DNA of 64,000 bases from Lumbricus terrestris. Its lineage: Eukaryota; Annelida; Clitellata; Crassiclitellata; Lumbricidae. The stretch spans positions 39,781,553 through 39,845,552 of the forward strand of contig OX457050.1 of assembly GCA_949752735.1 (NCBI GenBank). Direction: 5' to 3'. The notes under the pieces are model-generated. The model searched no databases. It worked only from the letters and a program-made list of their open reading frames with translations, and was not told the origin of the DNA. Numbering within the stretch: the first letter of the stretch is position 1; every line of letters begins with the position of its first letter. Below are positions 44,851 through 56,160 of this stretch, one piece after another. The translations under genes were made by a program, and so were the position numbers.

Positions 44851-45727
44851 TGAATTATGATTGCCGTTGAAAATGATTGTTATTCGAGACAAAAGAATAT
44901 GCTTTTGTAATTCTTGAATACGTATATTTGCAAGTGTATAGTTAGCAGTGTGTCAATTTCAAATCCAACATTGGACAGTAACTTGCTCTGAAGTAGAGAA
45001 TTCATATGCACCACATAACTGAGCTGTTGCTGTCTTCTCACACAATTGCAAGACGGCAGAATTACTTTTGGACACTGAAATAATTGTTTGCTATGTTTAC
45101 TAAAGATGCACTGAAGTTTCTCGTCCGTTTCTTTTATTGCAGAGTGTCTGTTATGTTAGCAATTAAGATGAATTTGATGTATTCTGTTATCTGTGTTCCT
45201 GTAAACTGTTTCAACTGCATAATAGTACACTAACCGGTTGAAGTCTGTCAACCGCATTGCTGAATAAACGAAAATTATTATTATTTATATTGTAATTATT
45301 ATTATTATAATGATTATTATGATCCAGCTTCCACATAAGAAAAATCATCAAACAAAATTATCTTTATGCAAGAATTGCTGTCATTAGGTATAATCCAAAT
45401 AATGTCAAACAAAGAATGTTTGCAGCAATCCATCTTCTGTTTATAGTGCTATAAGTTTTCTGGCCAATCCCACTTCCATTTATGCAATTAAACTTCTTCG
45501 AACTACTTCTATTTACAGAAACAATTGCTTCCATCAATCGAGGTAATTAGTTAATCTTTCCAACTGCCAATTAGACAAAGAACTCAGTTCTAAATCAATA
45601 CTATCAACACAACCATAATATACGACTGCACTCGACGTTACCAAGGCTTGTGATACGATTATGCCGCGCCAATCTCGTACAGTAACTGACCGAGTTTCCT
45701 GAGCCGAACTGCGTCTACAGTTGACGG
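44851..45727. other. 3' flank of gene G, with a SINE-like tail
   Basis: GCTGAATAAACGAAAATTAT followed by (ATT)n near 45260-45310 resembles the 3' end of SINE family 1 (AATAAACGAAG(ATT)n) and could be a truncated copy. No other feature is recognised. Confidence 0.35.
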
Positions 45728-45736
45728 ATGTATAAC

Positions 45737-46265
45737 GGTTCTAGGACAAAATGGTAGCGGACAAAATGGTACGGACAAAACGGTATGTTTAAATGGAAGC
45801 TGGATGATATTTTATTGCTGAAATGGAGGGTGGATGGCTTTTTGTGGCTGAAGTAGAACTCTAGCGAAGAAAAACCCTTGAGAAAAGGAGGCTGGATCGG
45901 CAAAAAAATGCTTGCGAAATGGAAACTGAATTGATGTCTTTCATTCATGTGTTTCATGATGTAACCAGCTTCCTTTTCAGCCATTAGATTCCTTAAATAG
46001 CCTACATTTATAATGCATCTTTCATTAATCCAGCTTCTATTTCAGCTATGAAAATACCTTGATACAGCTTCTATATCCAAAGCGTTATTTTCATCAATCC
46101 AGCTTCCATTTCATACATAAAAATATCAATGGAGAGCCTTCATCTCGCTTCCATTTCACATGCGTCCTTTCATTAATCCAGCTTCTATTTCACTTATAAA
46201 AATTCACTAATTCAGCTTTCATTTCATCCATACCATTTTGTCTGCTACCATTTTGTCCGGTCACC
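45737..46265. mobile_element. 529-bp fold-back element with GGACAAAATGGTA ends and exact 9-bp target duplication
   Basis: GGTTCTAGGACAAAATGG at the left and CCATTTTGTCCGGTCACC at the right are inverted repeats with internal GGACAAAATGGTA subrepeats. ATGTATAAC flanks both sides exactly (45728-45736 and 46266-46274). The left half has GGAAGCTGGATGAT; the right half has the inverted ATCCAGCTTCCATTTC. No protein is encoded. Confidence 0.85.
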
Positions 46266-46851
46266 ATGTATAACAATTGTTTGGATAATCAAAACCACGT
46301 TACCAAATCTAATGGGTTAATCTGAACCTTCGTGTGATTTGCACAAATGCAAACACTGTCCAGTAATCAGTCCAATTTTCAGTGCATACACATGGAACTG
46401 AAAAAGTCTGCCCTCGTGATTGAATGGCTAGAAGTACGCTGATGATGCTCATTGGCTAATAATCTTATCATGCCGCCATCCTTAATTAGGGACATTGTCA
46501 AAGCAGAACTGGAGCGTGCAATTGAGTTGGCTGTGTATTGTGACCTGAGGATGAATCCAAAGAAAACAAAGGATATATTAATCCGTCGCCCACGTGTAGC
46601 CCACGCGAGCGAGGGAACAGACTGATGGCAATCTTCTAAGGAAGTAGGCTACGTACGTGACTGAGCGCAGAATGGTAATCTTGAAGTAACCTTAAGTCAA
46701 TATAATAATCGGCTTCTAAATTTCTATAAACCGTCTAAGTATGCTTGAAGTCCGCTATAAATTATGTAAACGATAGGCCTCTGGCAGTTTCGGAATTATG
46801 GTAGCATGTAAAAATTATTATCTTGAGTCTAAGTTTCTGTGGCATGCTGAA

Positions 46852-46940
46852 ATGTATTCGCTAGGTGACAGAACGTACCTTTTAAAAGAGTCTGCGTTTG
46901 ACGTTGATTAAAAACCGCTTTCATCGGTCGCCATTTTGCG
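46852..46940 (+). repeat. CTCF-like/YY1-like repeat, copy 5
   Basis: TTCGCTAGGTGACAGAACGT and TCGCCATTTTG at 46928-46938; GGTAAACGTGTATTTTTAGC downstream is shared with copy 2. Confidence 0.45.
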
Positions 46941-47269
46941 TTGATGAAATCATAAACCAGATAATGGAGAAATTCTATTTGACCACAGATCTGGTGAGAT
47001 TCAATAACTCTGTGCATGTGATTTAGTCGTTGAACCCGTTTCGGGTAAACGTGTATTTTTAGCGTCGTGAATTATTCATAGTTGCATGAGTTTCAGCGTC
47101 GGTCAAATGCGAGTTGGATTGACGAGAATTTTTTGCTAAATGGTAGTCGAATTTCTCCTCAACGGGTCCACGAGAACTGGACCACGGACAACTCGTTCAC
47201 CGACAATTGGTTCACGGCAGTATTATTGGAGCTGGATTGATGAAGATATTCTTCAACAGGGGTTTGCTG

Positions 47270-47663
47270 ATGAAAACGAGTGATGTATGTCATCTTTTAA
47301 CTCAGGCTTTCTGCTCTTATGTTTGCGTCATGCTATGCTTGCCTATTCTTCATTTTTTTGTATATTAACAGATTCGTATAAATTTGTCAATTAAAGAAAT
47401 ACTGAAAGCTACAAAGTGTATTATCTACTCTGGTCGCTGTTTACCTGGACTTCAATCTCTTTTAGTTGGCAGATGCATACTTGTTAGTTAAAACACTCAA
47501 TTTCGGTCTCTTTATTTGCAGTTAAACTGAAAACGACAAAGTTCATTGTCTTTTTGATGACGTTTTGATGATATTCTCCAATCGACATTTCAACTGCAAA
47601 TTGTAAACTTAAATGGTCTACTCTATTCACTGTTTATCGAGGCTTCAGTGTTTTAATTTCAAG

Positions 47664-47758
<95 letters not shown>

Positions 47759-49239
47759 GTACATTAATTAAAACAGTTGATTTCTGTCTTATTAGTGGTA
47801 ACAAAATGCATTGCCTTCTCTGTTGACTCTGCCTATATTTCTTCAGTCATCATTTTACCCATTGATATTATGCTGATTTGGTTGGTAGGTAAAATGCTGA
47901 CCAATGCTGCGAATTAGCATTTTTTGATTTTGCCTTGACACAGAGTCAATTTATCATTTTAAACCTGAATTGTTTGCTTAAGTCAGAGCATAGCAAAATT
48001 ATATTTTAATGCCAAACCTGGTTAAATTATTCATTCCTTCATTACAATAATTTGTATAGCGCCTCTTAATGGATCTACACTGAGGAGCTCCCAATACCAC
48101 CACCACCAAATAAAACTGTTTTAAGATGCGAGAGGGATGGCTGGGAGTTGTTGAAATGGAACTGAGCACAAAGGGCCATTATTATTATTATTATTATTAA
48201 AGGGAAACCGTCCACTTATGCCGGGAAAATGGTTTAATGGTATGCATGACATGTACATTCATTTATTTACCAAAAAAGCAACAAGCAAAACGCTGTAGGT
48301 GGACATTAACACAATTGACAATACGGCAACTTTGTGCTTATGATTGAATCTGTTAGAATGTGTTTATATAGCATTCTTCGGATAGATAATGTTCATCAAG
48401 ACTTTATCGGAGATGGTGTACTTGTGAGCTTTCTGCCAAAAGTGGATTCATTTAACTGAAAATGGAAAGCTGATGTTAATTTGATGCGAAATAACATCCT
48501 GTTTTGAAGAATAATTGTTAAGTTTTAAAACAATCTGTTACTGAAATGTTGTTTTATTCTAATAGTTGCCTGAAATTCTCTTTATCAAGTCCATGATGTC
48601 AAGCAACATTATGCTGGAACTTCTCAATGGAAATTATTTGAGAGTGCCTAGTTCTCAATGATCTTCATCAGAACCATTAACCAATGCTCTTCCTATGATC
48701 AATAATTTCTTCTTCATACGGCTACTGAATAAAAAGGCAACGTTGTCTTATTCTGCAACAGTGGTTGGCTTGAATGTTTCATCACAAAAGACAATTGCTT
48801 CATGTGTGACTAATTTCTGTCAAAGTTCCAAATGAATTATTATTGATCCATGAAAGATGTGAAAAGTTTCACTTGCATTGATCAGTCACTGAAAAATAGT
48901 TTCTACACACACATGGTTTTTTCAAATAGCAATCACTCGTGCTAAAAAAGTCGTTTAAAAAGCCTACAATTCAAAATTTGATGCAAATAATCATTCACAA
49001 AAGTTCCAAGTTTAGTGAAAAAAGTCAATTTCTTCAGAAATCTTAGGACAAAGGTGACATTCCAGCAACTCCTGTGAAGAAACATATTACAGTGTAGCTG
49101 CGAATGCCAGCTATGGGAGATCATGTACTGAAATATTTAGAACTTTGATGTTGCATATGCAAATAAATCCTGGAGAAACACCATGTAAGTACATTCATGT
49201 CAAAGATATTTTACTCTAGGTGTGCATCAAATCGTAAGC
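47270..49239 (+). other. 5' flank of gene H, duplicated at gene C
   Basis: It aligns with 16085-16125 and 17101-19371. The H unit lacks the 16-kb transposon but has gained a compound microsatellite at 47667-47756. The SINE-like repeat at 48025-48165 is shared, so it predates the duplication. (ATT)n at 48178-48199 is specific to this unit. Confidence 0.7.
47667..47756. repeat. Compound (TA)n(TG)n(TA)n microsatellite
   Basis: TA repeats interrupted by a short TG run near 47714-47727. Confidence 0.98.
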
Positions 49240-50679
49240 ATGAGAACCCATGCTAGACAGAAAATTTATAAATGTCAGTTATGTCAGAAATCCTTTAGTA
49301 CAGGTGGTCATCTGAAAATACACACGAAAACCCATACTGGAGAGAAACCATACAAATGTAAGTTATGTCGGACAGCATTTACTGTAGTTGGTTATCTGAA
49401 AGCACATTTGAGAACCCATACTGGAGAGAAACCATACAAATGTCAGTTATGTCAGAAATCATTTACTACATTTAGTTGTCTGAAAAAGCACATGAAAACC
49501 CATACTGGAGAGAAACCATACAAATGTCAGTTATGTCATAAATCATTTACTCAAGTTGATAGTCTGAAAGCACATTTGAGAACCCATACTGGAGAGAAAC
49601 CATACAAATGTCAATTATGTGGGACATCATTTACTCAAGTTGGTAATCTGAAAGCACATTTGAGAACCCATACTGGAGAGAAACCATACAAATGTCAGAT
49701 ATGTCAGAAATCATATACTACTAGTAGTCATCTGAAAGAACACGTGAGAACCCATACTGCAGAGAAACAATACAAATGTCAGTTATGTCAGAAGTCATTT
49801 ACTACAAATAGTAATCTGAAAAAGCATACGAGAACCCATACTGGGGAGAAACCATACAAATGTCAGTTATGTGAGAAATCATTTATGGAGCGTGGTGGTC
49901 TGAAAAGACACATGATAATCCATACTGGCAAGAAACCATACAAATGCCAATTGTGTCAGAAATCATTTACTACAGGTAGTCATCTGAAAAGACATATGAT
50001 GATCCATACTGGTCAGAAACAATACAAATGTAAGTTGTGTCAGAAATCGTTTTCTCAGGGTGGTGCTCTGACAAAACACATCAGAGCCCATCCTGGAGAG
50101 AAACCACTCAGGGGCCAGTTAAGTCAGAAGTCATTTAAGTTAGGCAGTGATCTAACTCGTCATACGGAAACCCTTACTGGAGAAAGACCATACATTTGTG
50201 AAGTTGGTGATGAAGGACTCGGATCACTTAAAGATCTAAATCAACACAGAACTCATACAGATGAGATGCAACACATGTGCAGTAAACTTTATTGTAATGG
50301 CAGTTCTTCAACTAAACAGCATAAATGCCATGAGTTAATTCAGCGAAAGAATGATACATTGGAAAATGAATCAAATGCTAATCTATCTGTTCCATTCATT
50401 CGATGCAGTGCTGATGATATTGATAAACCATTTGAACTCATGCAAAGAAAATTGCCTCATGACTGCAATGAAATTACAATAGCTCTACCAAAAAGTCGTC
50501 ATCGAGAATGTTATTTCATTGACAACAACGAATCACCTGAGGATGCAAAACCATTTATTGAAAATTCGTCTGGATGTGGTATATGCGATGAAATGTTTGA
50601 AATTGAGAAGGAATTTCTGGAGCATTGCACTAGCCACCGCTTTTCTCCAGTTGACGAATTATTTTCTGATCTTTGCTGA
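49240..50679 (+). CDS. C2H2 zinc-finger protein H, intact
   Basis: From ATG 49240 ([19 protein letters not shown]) the frame is open for 479 codons. Ten well-formed fingers with TGEKPYKC linkers are followed by two decayed ones ([17 protein letters not shown] and [17 protein letters not shown]). The tail of about 115 residues ends in [20 protein letters not shown] and LFSDLC. Upstream residues in the same frame ([14 protein letters not shown]) are a decayed finger, so the start codon lies within a former finger and translation may begin in an upstream exon instead. This is the only uninterrupted member whose full span is visible. A nuclear DNA-binding role is inferred from the fold; the target is unknown. 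Confidence 0.9.
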   Translation: MRTHARQKIYKCQLCQKSFSTGGHLKIHTKTHTGEKPYKCKLCRTAFTVVGYLKAHLRTHTGEKPYKCQLCQKSFTTFSCLKKHMKTHTGEKPYKCQLCHKSFTQVDSLKAHLRTHTGEKPYKCQLCGTSFTQVGNLKAHLRTHTGEKPYKCQICQKSYTTSSHLKEHVRTHTAEKQYKCQLCQKSFTTNSNLKKHTRTHTGEKPYKCQLCEKSFMERGGLKRHMIIHTGKKPYKCQLCQKSFTTGSHLKRHMMIHTGQKQYKCKLCQKSFSQGGALTKHIRAHPGEKPLRGQLSQKSFKLGSDLTRHTETLTGERPYICEVGDEGLGSLKDLNQHRTHTDEMQHMCSKLYCNGSSSTKQHKCHELIQRKNDTLENESNANLSVPFIRCSADDIDKPFELMQRKLPHDCNEITIALPKSRHRECYFIDNNESPEDAKPFIENSSGCGICDEMFEIEKEFLEHCTSHRFSPVDELFSDLC

Positions 50680-51060
50680 AAAGATATGCATAAAATGTAG
50701 TTGAAGACTTAGAAAAGACTGAGACACTTAGTCGTGATGTAAATTAGATGTGCTATTACGTTTCCGAGATACAAACAGACATGTTTGTGAGCTTGTGTCT
50801 GACTGTCTGTCTCTGTGTACGTTTGGCTGTTTGTTTGGCTGACCTGTTTGGGTGAATTAGCGTTTAATGTAATTCGTTTTTAGGTCTTTGTGTTGCATTG
50901 AGCAAATATACAATACGCTTTGTAATGTGTGTCGGGCGCGTGGTACAATCAACAAAAGGTGTCTCTTTCATGCATAAAAAGATCTATTGTTGTGAATAGA
51001 GGTCATAAAATCACATGGAATTGTTATTATTAGCTAATGGTCCCGAAATTCTGCCCATCC
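50680..51060 (+). repeat. 3' flank of H, shared with A and A'
   Basis: GACTGAGACACTTAGTCGTG and GTGTCTGACTGTCTGTCTCT match 1140-1260 and 5080-5160. Confidence 0.7.
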
Positions 51061-51639
51061 TTGCCCTATTTCATGGTATGGCGGGAAACAAACAGCAGTG
51101 TATACATCAAATACTGGCGTGGCCTTTGTGCGACTGAATGGTCGGTCATACTGGTTTACAGCTGTAATTGTCAAATTACGCTACACTTTGAAATTGCTAG
51201 TTGATGGAATAAAATTATCATCATATTGATCAATATATAGGTTTATACCTTAACATTATGTAAAAAAGCAGTCTAAACACCATTCAACCTGGTGCGGTCT
51301 GTTCCCACATATGTAATGATTAACAAGTGTACCTGTGCTTTATGCTGTTTCAAGGACTACTGGTAAATGACTGGGCTGCGTGCATCATAATTGCAGACTC
51401 TAAATTTATAAAGCACCATTTGAAAGTGAAGCGCACGGCACTAACTTATTCACGAGCGTTGAGTTGAATTTGTTCATAAGAGAAATCCAGAGAAGGCCCC
51501 AGTCCAGTTGCCAGAGTATCAGAGGGAAGAGCAGCTGCTAAGACGGGTGTCGTCTGGGTTGGTAATTGGATGACACGCCATTAAGACGGAGTAAGAATTC
51601 TTGAAGAAGTGTCTTCCATTTCGAATTTGAAGCCTCAGA
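51061..51639. other. Intergenic, no recognised feature
   Basis: Nothing recognised. Confidence 0.4.
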
Positions 51640-52140
51640 TATGATGGACAGAGGAGCCTGAGGAAAGTGAGCAGGACCGCATTATGACTGCTGCAGACCT
51701 AGTGTTGTGATTACCATATAATGGCACCCTCTGAAAACCCATCGGTCCACAGCGCACACATTTACAACTGCGGGCTCGGACACCCTTAATTAAAGGAGTG
51801 GTGCTGTATTCAGTGGATCGGTTGGAGAATTTAAAATGAGTTGTGACCGGTAGTCGAGGAATAGTGAGACAGATGGATGATTGAGTAGAAAGTGTTTGCT
51901 GAATGTCATCAACTTGACTTATCGTCCTCTGACGATACTGGTATTGACATCTCTCTGGCAAGAAAACAGAAGAAAACTTGACAACCAGTTGGTGCTGGAT
52001 CGTCATCTTTGTCTCTTGTCAACTATACACTGTATCAAATGCACCCCATTGTCATCAGCTTCCTTAGTTTCGACAAATAAACGATCTGCCTCGTCCGTTA
52101 AAATTTAATCATCGTCTTCATCTTTAAAGTTACTGGCAAC
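51640..52140. repeat. 0.5-kb block shared with 20885-21410
   Basis: Second copy of the block downstream of gene C. A minus-strand frame of 123 codons (51635-52006) is open here but not in the other copy. The right part on the minus strand (STVASNFKDEDDD) keeps the acidic pattern. Confidence 0.65.
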
Positions 52141-52278
52141 AGTTGATGAAATGACTTTGAATAGAGAACTTTTATTCTAGATTAAGCTTAAGTCCTGAAC
52201 TGCATAGATGCATCGTGTCCCCTTATTCTGAAGTTTTATTGTAGGCCTATCTGTTCTAGGACATCAGTCTAATATTAT

Positions 52279-52575
52279 ATGGACTCTGGCCGAACTTCAG
52301 AAAAAGGCAGATTCAGTTTATGTAAAATGTTTGAAACTGAAATAGAGCTGATTCAAAAGAAAGCACTTATCCTAGCAGAAATCAAAAGATTTTTTCCAGC
52401 TTGCAGGATAACAGACTCTAGCCTGAAAGATGTTTGTCGCACATATGTATTAAAACACTTAGCCTACCGTACTCTTTGCTTAACCAGAATAAGTTTCTAT
52501 CCCATTGAATCCACTACTAAAAAATTGGAGTGTTTCTACAGACAAGAAGCCCTGACCGATCATAATTATAACTAG
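52279..52575 (+). CDS. Short ORF of unknown function
   Basis: 98 codons from ATG 52279, FETEIELIQKKALILAEIKR in the middle. It has no recognisable domain, signal peptide or paralog in the window. It could be an exon, a decayed gene or chance. Confidence 0.2.
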   Translation: MDSGRTSEKGRFSLCKMFETEIELIQKKALILAEIKRFFPACRITDSSLKDVCRTYVLKHLAYRTLCLTRISFYPIESTTKKLECFYRQEALTDHNYN

Positions 52576-53249
52576 GATGTTTTAATGTGTGGATTAATTA
52601 CACTGGACAAATTTTAACTTTTTTACTTCAGAAAAAACTTTGTTTGCTATAGAATTTGATGTGCGGAACTCGATGATGTTCTCAGAATTTTTATATCACA
52701 TAAGGTTTTTGAAAAAAAGAATGCAAGATTTTAACCGAAATGCTCGTATACATTTGCAATATAATTTAATTGGACAACAAATCTTTAGAACAGTAACCGA
52801 GATGCAGAGGCTTTCAAAGTCACATCACGCAAACAGGTTTTCAGTGCTACAATGATCAGTAATTGTAAGTTCAAGAATTTTATGAACCTTTCTTTCACAT
52901 AACATGTGCTGACCATTTATTTATGGGCCAGTATCCTTGGTATGGTACATGTATGCTGCGGTTGTGGGGGTAGAGGGTTGGATAATGTTCACACAAAAAG
53001 TACCATTCAATATTCATATGGTTGTTCTAGGATGTCCTAAGAGAATTTTTGCAAATCCTTAGCATTTCCAGAGTTATCAGAGGAAAACGGTCGTACCCAT
53101 GGGCACTCGAGGGTTAAATAAGTTCAGAAATCGTAAAATGCCCATGACTGCTCCGCACAGGGACAACAATTTCTGTCGTTGGGCGGCGCGGGCCTGAGCT
53201 CAAAATATGGGGGGTCAAATGTAAGACTGAGTGAATAGACGGTTTCAAT
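52576..53249. other. Intergenic, no recognised feature
   Basis: Nothing recognised beyond short frames. Confidence 0.4.
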
Positions 53250-53335
53250 TTATTCGCTAGATGACAGGACACACTTTTAAAACACAGATTTTATGTCATC
53301 GTAACAAATCACTTTTGTCGGTCGCCATTTTGAAT
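53250..53335 (+). repeat. CTCF-like/YY1-like repeat, copy 6
   Basis: TTCGCTAGATGACAGGACAC and TCGCCATTTTG at 53322-53332. Confidence 0.45.
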
Positions 53336-53354
53336 TGATGACAGTCTTAGGAGA

Positions 53355-53600
53355 ATAATAATAATAATAATAATGACGACAATTTCTACGGCGCCGTAAC
53401 GCGGCCATGCTGCTACAAGGGCGCCTTGACAACTACAAACACACATTCAGAGACAAGTGATTGACGAACTCGATATAGGGGCAGCCACATGCGGCGCCAA
53501 GAGAACGACACCTGTCCCACCACCACCCCACAACCACCACCCCACAACCACCACACACATATACCCATAACGCGCGTGCCTCTCCATAGGCAGATGGACG
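53355..53600 (-). repeat. Interspersed repeat with (ATT)n end, second copy
   Basis: Reversed relative to 14301-14510: (AAT)n, then CGTAACGCGGCCATGCTGCT, ACACCTGTCCCACCACC and GTGCCTCTCCATAGGCAG, which is a single 28-bp unit. Confidence 0.65.
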
Positions 53601-54051
53601 AATCCATTTCTACCATCTTCAAGGGACGTCAGGTCTTTCATTACATCCACAATTCAACCTCATCTGTCACCTACCGAATGCCGTTAAACGCAATTCATCT
53701 CTGCCACCTGGCGAATGCCGTTCTACACAAACCATGTTACGTGACGAGAAAAGGTCTGACAATACTGCATCAATAATCTAACAGCTGGATACGACCGCGA
53801 AGGGGTTTCTGTGCTACCCGTCGGATACCTTCCCTCTTGATGCAACCTTACCGCGGAACTTTGAATTAAGACAACTATCACTTTCAGACTAGAATCCGTT
53901 GACTGGACTCTGCGTGTTTTTGCGATGGAGTTTGTTTTCAGTGACTTTTCTGTTTGGGACGGTCGTTACTGTAGATGTAATCGTGGATCTGTCGTGATGA
54001 TAACTTTAACATCAGAGACTTTAGTTTAATATGACGGATGTTTCCCACTGA

Positions 54052-54393
54052 GGGGGTTGCTCAGTTGAGAGAGCGCTGGTTGATATACTGAACACTAGTC
54101 ATTATCACGTCTTGGGTTCAAGCCTCGCTCAGGGCAAATAATTCATTTGAGTTTTCTGTTAGCTGCCATTGGCGCTCTGCTGTTGCGTGGTTTGACTCGG
54201 GATCTGCTGAAAATAAGTTCGCCCCTCCCACTCCTGGTTTGGCCGTACCAGGAGCGTTCTAGCACTTAGGTCGTTTAGTGTTAAGCTACCCGCTGGTAGC
54301 CGATCTGCGTGTCGTGCGAAGCGGGCCGTATTTCGTATAACCTGTATCTGTAATCTTTCTGCGGTTTGTCAGATTGAATTTATTAAACGAACA
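54052..54393 (+). mobile_element. tRNA-derived SINE, family 1, second copy
   Basis: Head with TTGCTCAGTTGAGAGAGCGC (A box region) and GGGTTCAAGCC (B box). The body matches 25087-25345 closely (TTTTCTGTTAGCTGCCATTG, CCCCTCCCACTCCTGG, GTGTCGTGCGAAGC), ending near ATTAAACGAACAT. The head differs more than the body does. Confidence 0.85.
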
Positions 54394-54404
54394 TAGTATA
54401 GATA

Positions 54405-55145
54405 AAATCCAGTGCCTCTCCATAGGCAGAAATAATTCACAGAGATACTCTCCATAGGCAGATATAATCCACACAGAGCCTCTCCATTGGCAGATAAAAC
54501 CCAGTGCCTCTCCATAGGCAGCAATAATCCAGTGTCTCTCCATAGGCAGAAATAACCCAGTGCCTCTCCATAGGCAGAAATAACCCAGTGCCTCCCCATA
54601 GGCAGAAATAATCCAGTGCCTATCCATAGGCAGATATAATCCAGTGCCTCTCCATAGGCAGAAATAATCCAGTGCCTATCCATAGGCAGATATAATATCA
54701 TATAACCCAGTGCCTAACCATAGGCAGAAATAACCCAGTGCATCTCCATAGGCAGAAATAATCCAGTGCCTCTCCATAGGCAGATATAAGATCATATAAC
54801 CCAGTGCCTCACCATAGGCAGAAATAATCCAGTGCCTCTCCATAGGCAGATATAAGATCATATAACCCAGTGCCTCACCATAGGCAGAAATAATCCAGTG
54901 CCTATCCATAGGCAGATATAAGATCATATAACCCAGTGCCTCACCATAGGCAGAAATAATCCAGTGCCTCTCCATAGGCAGATATAAGATCATATAACCC
55001 AGTGCCTCACCATAGGCAGAAATAATCCAGTGCCTCTCCATAGGCAGATATAAGATCATATAACCCAGTGCCTCACCATAGGCATAAATAATCCAGTGCC
55101 TCTTCATAGGCAGATATAAGATCATATAACCCAGTGCCTCACCAT
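54405..55145 (-). repeat. 28-bp minisatellite with a 66-bp higher-order unit
   Basis: Left part: about ten simple 28-bp units (CCTCTCCATAGGCAGAAATA ATCCAGTG). From about 54700 a 66-bp dimer appears: one unit, then GATATAAGATCATATAACC, then CAGTGCCTCACCATAGGC; about six copies to 55145. As 66 is divisible by three, a 177-codon minus-strand frame stays open across it, an artefact. Confidence 0.88.
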
Positions 55146-55675
55146 AGATTATTTTCATCAATCCAGCTTCCAATTTAAGCAAGATTCTTTTCATCAATCC
55201 AGCTTCCATTTAAGCAAGAATATTTTCATCAATCCAGCTCCAATTTGAACAAGAATATTTTCATCAATCCAGCTTCCATTTAAGCAAGAATATTTTCATC
55301 AATCCAGTTCCAATTTAAACCAGAATATTTTCATCAATCCAGCTCCAATTTGAACAAGAATATTTTCATCAATCCAGCTTCCATTTAAGCAAGAATATTT
55401 TCAGCAATCCAGTTCCAATTTAAGCAAGAATATTTACATCAATCCAGCTCCAATTTGAACAAGAATATTTTCATCAATCCAGCTTCCATTTAAGCAAGAA
55501 TATTTTCATCAATCCAGCTCCAATTTGAACAAGAATATTTTCATCAATCCAGCTTCCATTTAAGCAAGAATATTTTCATCAATCCAGTTCCAATTTAAGC
55601 AAGAATATTTTCATCAATCCAGCTCCAATTTAACCCGGAATATTTTCATCAATCCAGCTTCCATTTAAGTAATAT
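55146..55675 (-). repeat. 35-bp minisatellite, ~15 copies, reversed
   Basis: CAATCCAGCTTCCATTTAAG followed by CAAGAATATTTTCAT, the inverse of the 22.2-kb unit, with CCAGCTCCAATTTGAAC variants alternating. It abuts the 28-bp array directly at CACCATAG|ATTATTTTC, so one array has truncated the other. Confidence 0.9.
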
Positions 55676-55835
55676 GTTTGTGCGTTTTAAACGCATAGCT
55701 GTTTAAGTGGATTCCTTAGCATTTACTTCAAAGGAATCGTTGTAAAAGTTTCAGATATATTAATACAGGCCTAGGCGTAGGTCTAGAATTCAGGGTAGGA
55801 CTTGTATGGTCATTTGAGGTGGTATGCACAGAAGG

Positions 55836-55951
55836 GGGGAAATGTCCGGGGGGGAAATGTCCTAGTCGAAATCAGGGAGGGAAACGTCCAGGGGGGGAAA
55901 TGTCCAGGGGGAAATGTCCGGGGGGGGAAATGTCCAGGGGGGAAATGTCCT
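55836..55951 (+). mobile_element. Right end of a GGACATTTCC-type element
   Basis: GGGGGAAATGTCCTAGTCGA followed by AATCAGGGAGGGAAACGTCC and AGGGGGGAAATGTCCTACAC matches the right ends at 16.98 and 22.83 kb. The minisatellite beside it has the opposite orientation to that in complete copies and the left end is missing, so this copy is rearranged. Confidence 0.7.
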
Positions 55952-56160
55952 ACACTCAGCTTATTCACAGGCGCTTAATCAAAACAAAATCGATAGGCAG
56001 CGGGTCAAGTCCGGAGAGGCAGGCAGTAAGTCAGGAGGCCATGAAAGCCTAGATTTCGAGGAAAATAATTTATACCATATAATTATTTTAGGTAAGCTAA
56101 GGAAGCAACATATGATTTGCTGTGTTCTCAACCATCATCGATATGAGGGTTGGCCGCGTT

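Noticed and set aside
54286..55209. Minus-strand frames of 110-177 codons rich in GEALGYMILYLPMERHW
   Set aside because: Translation of the 28/66-bp minisatellite; 66 bp is a multiple of three.
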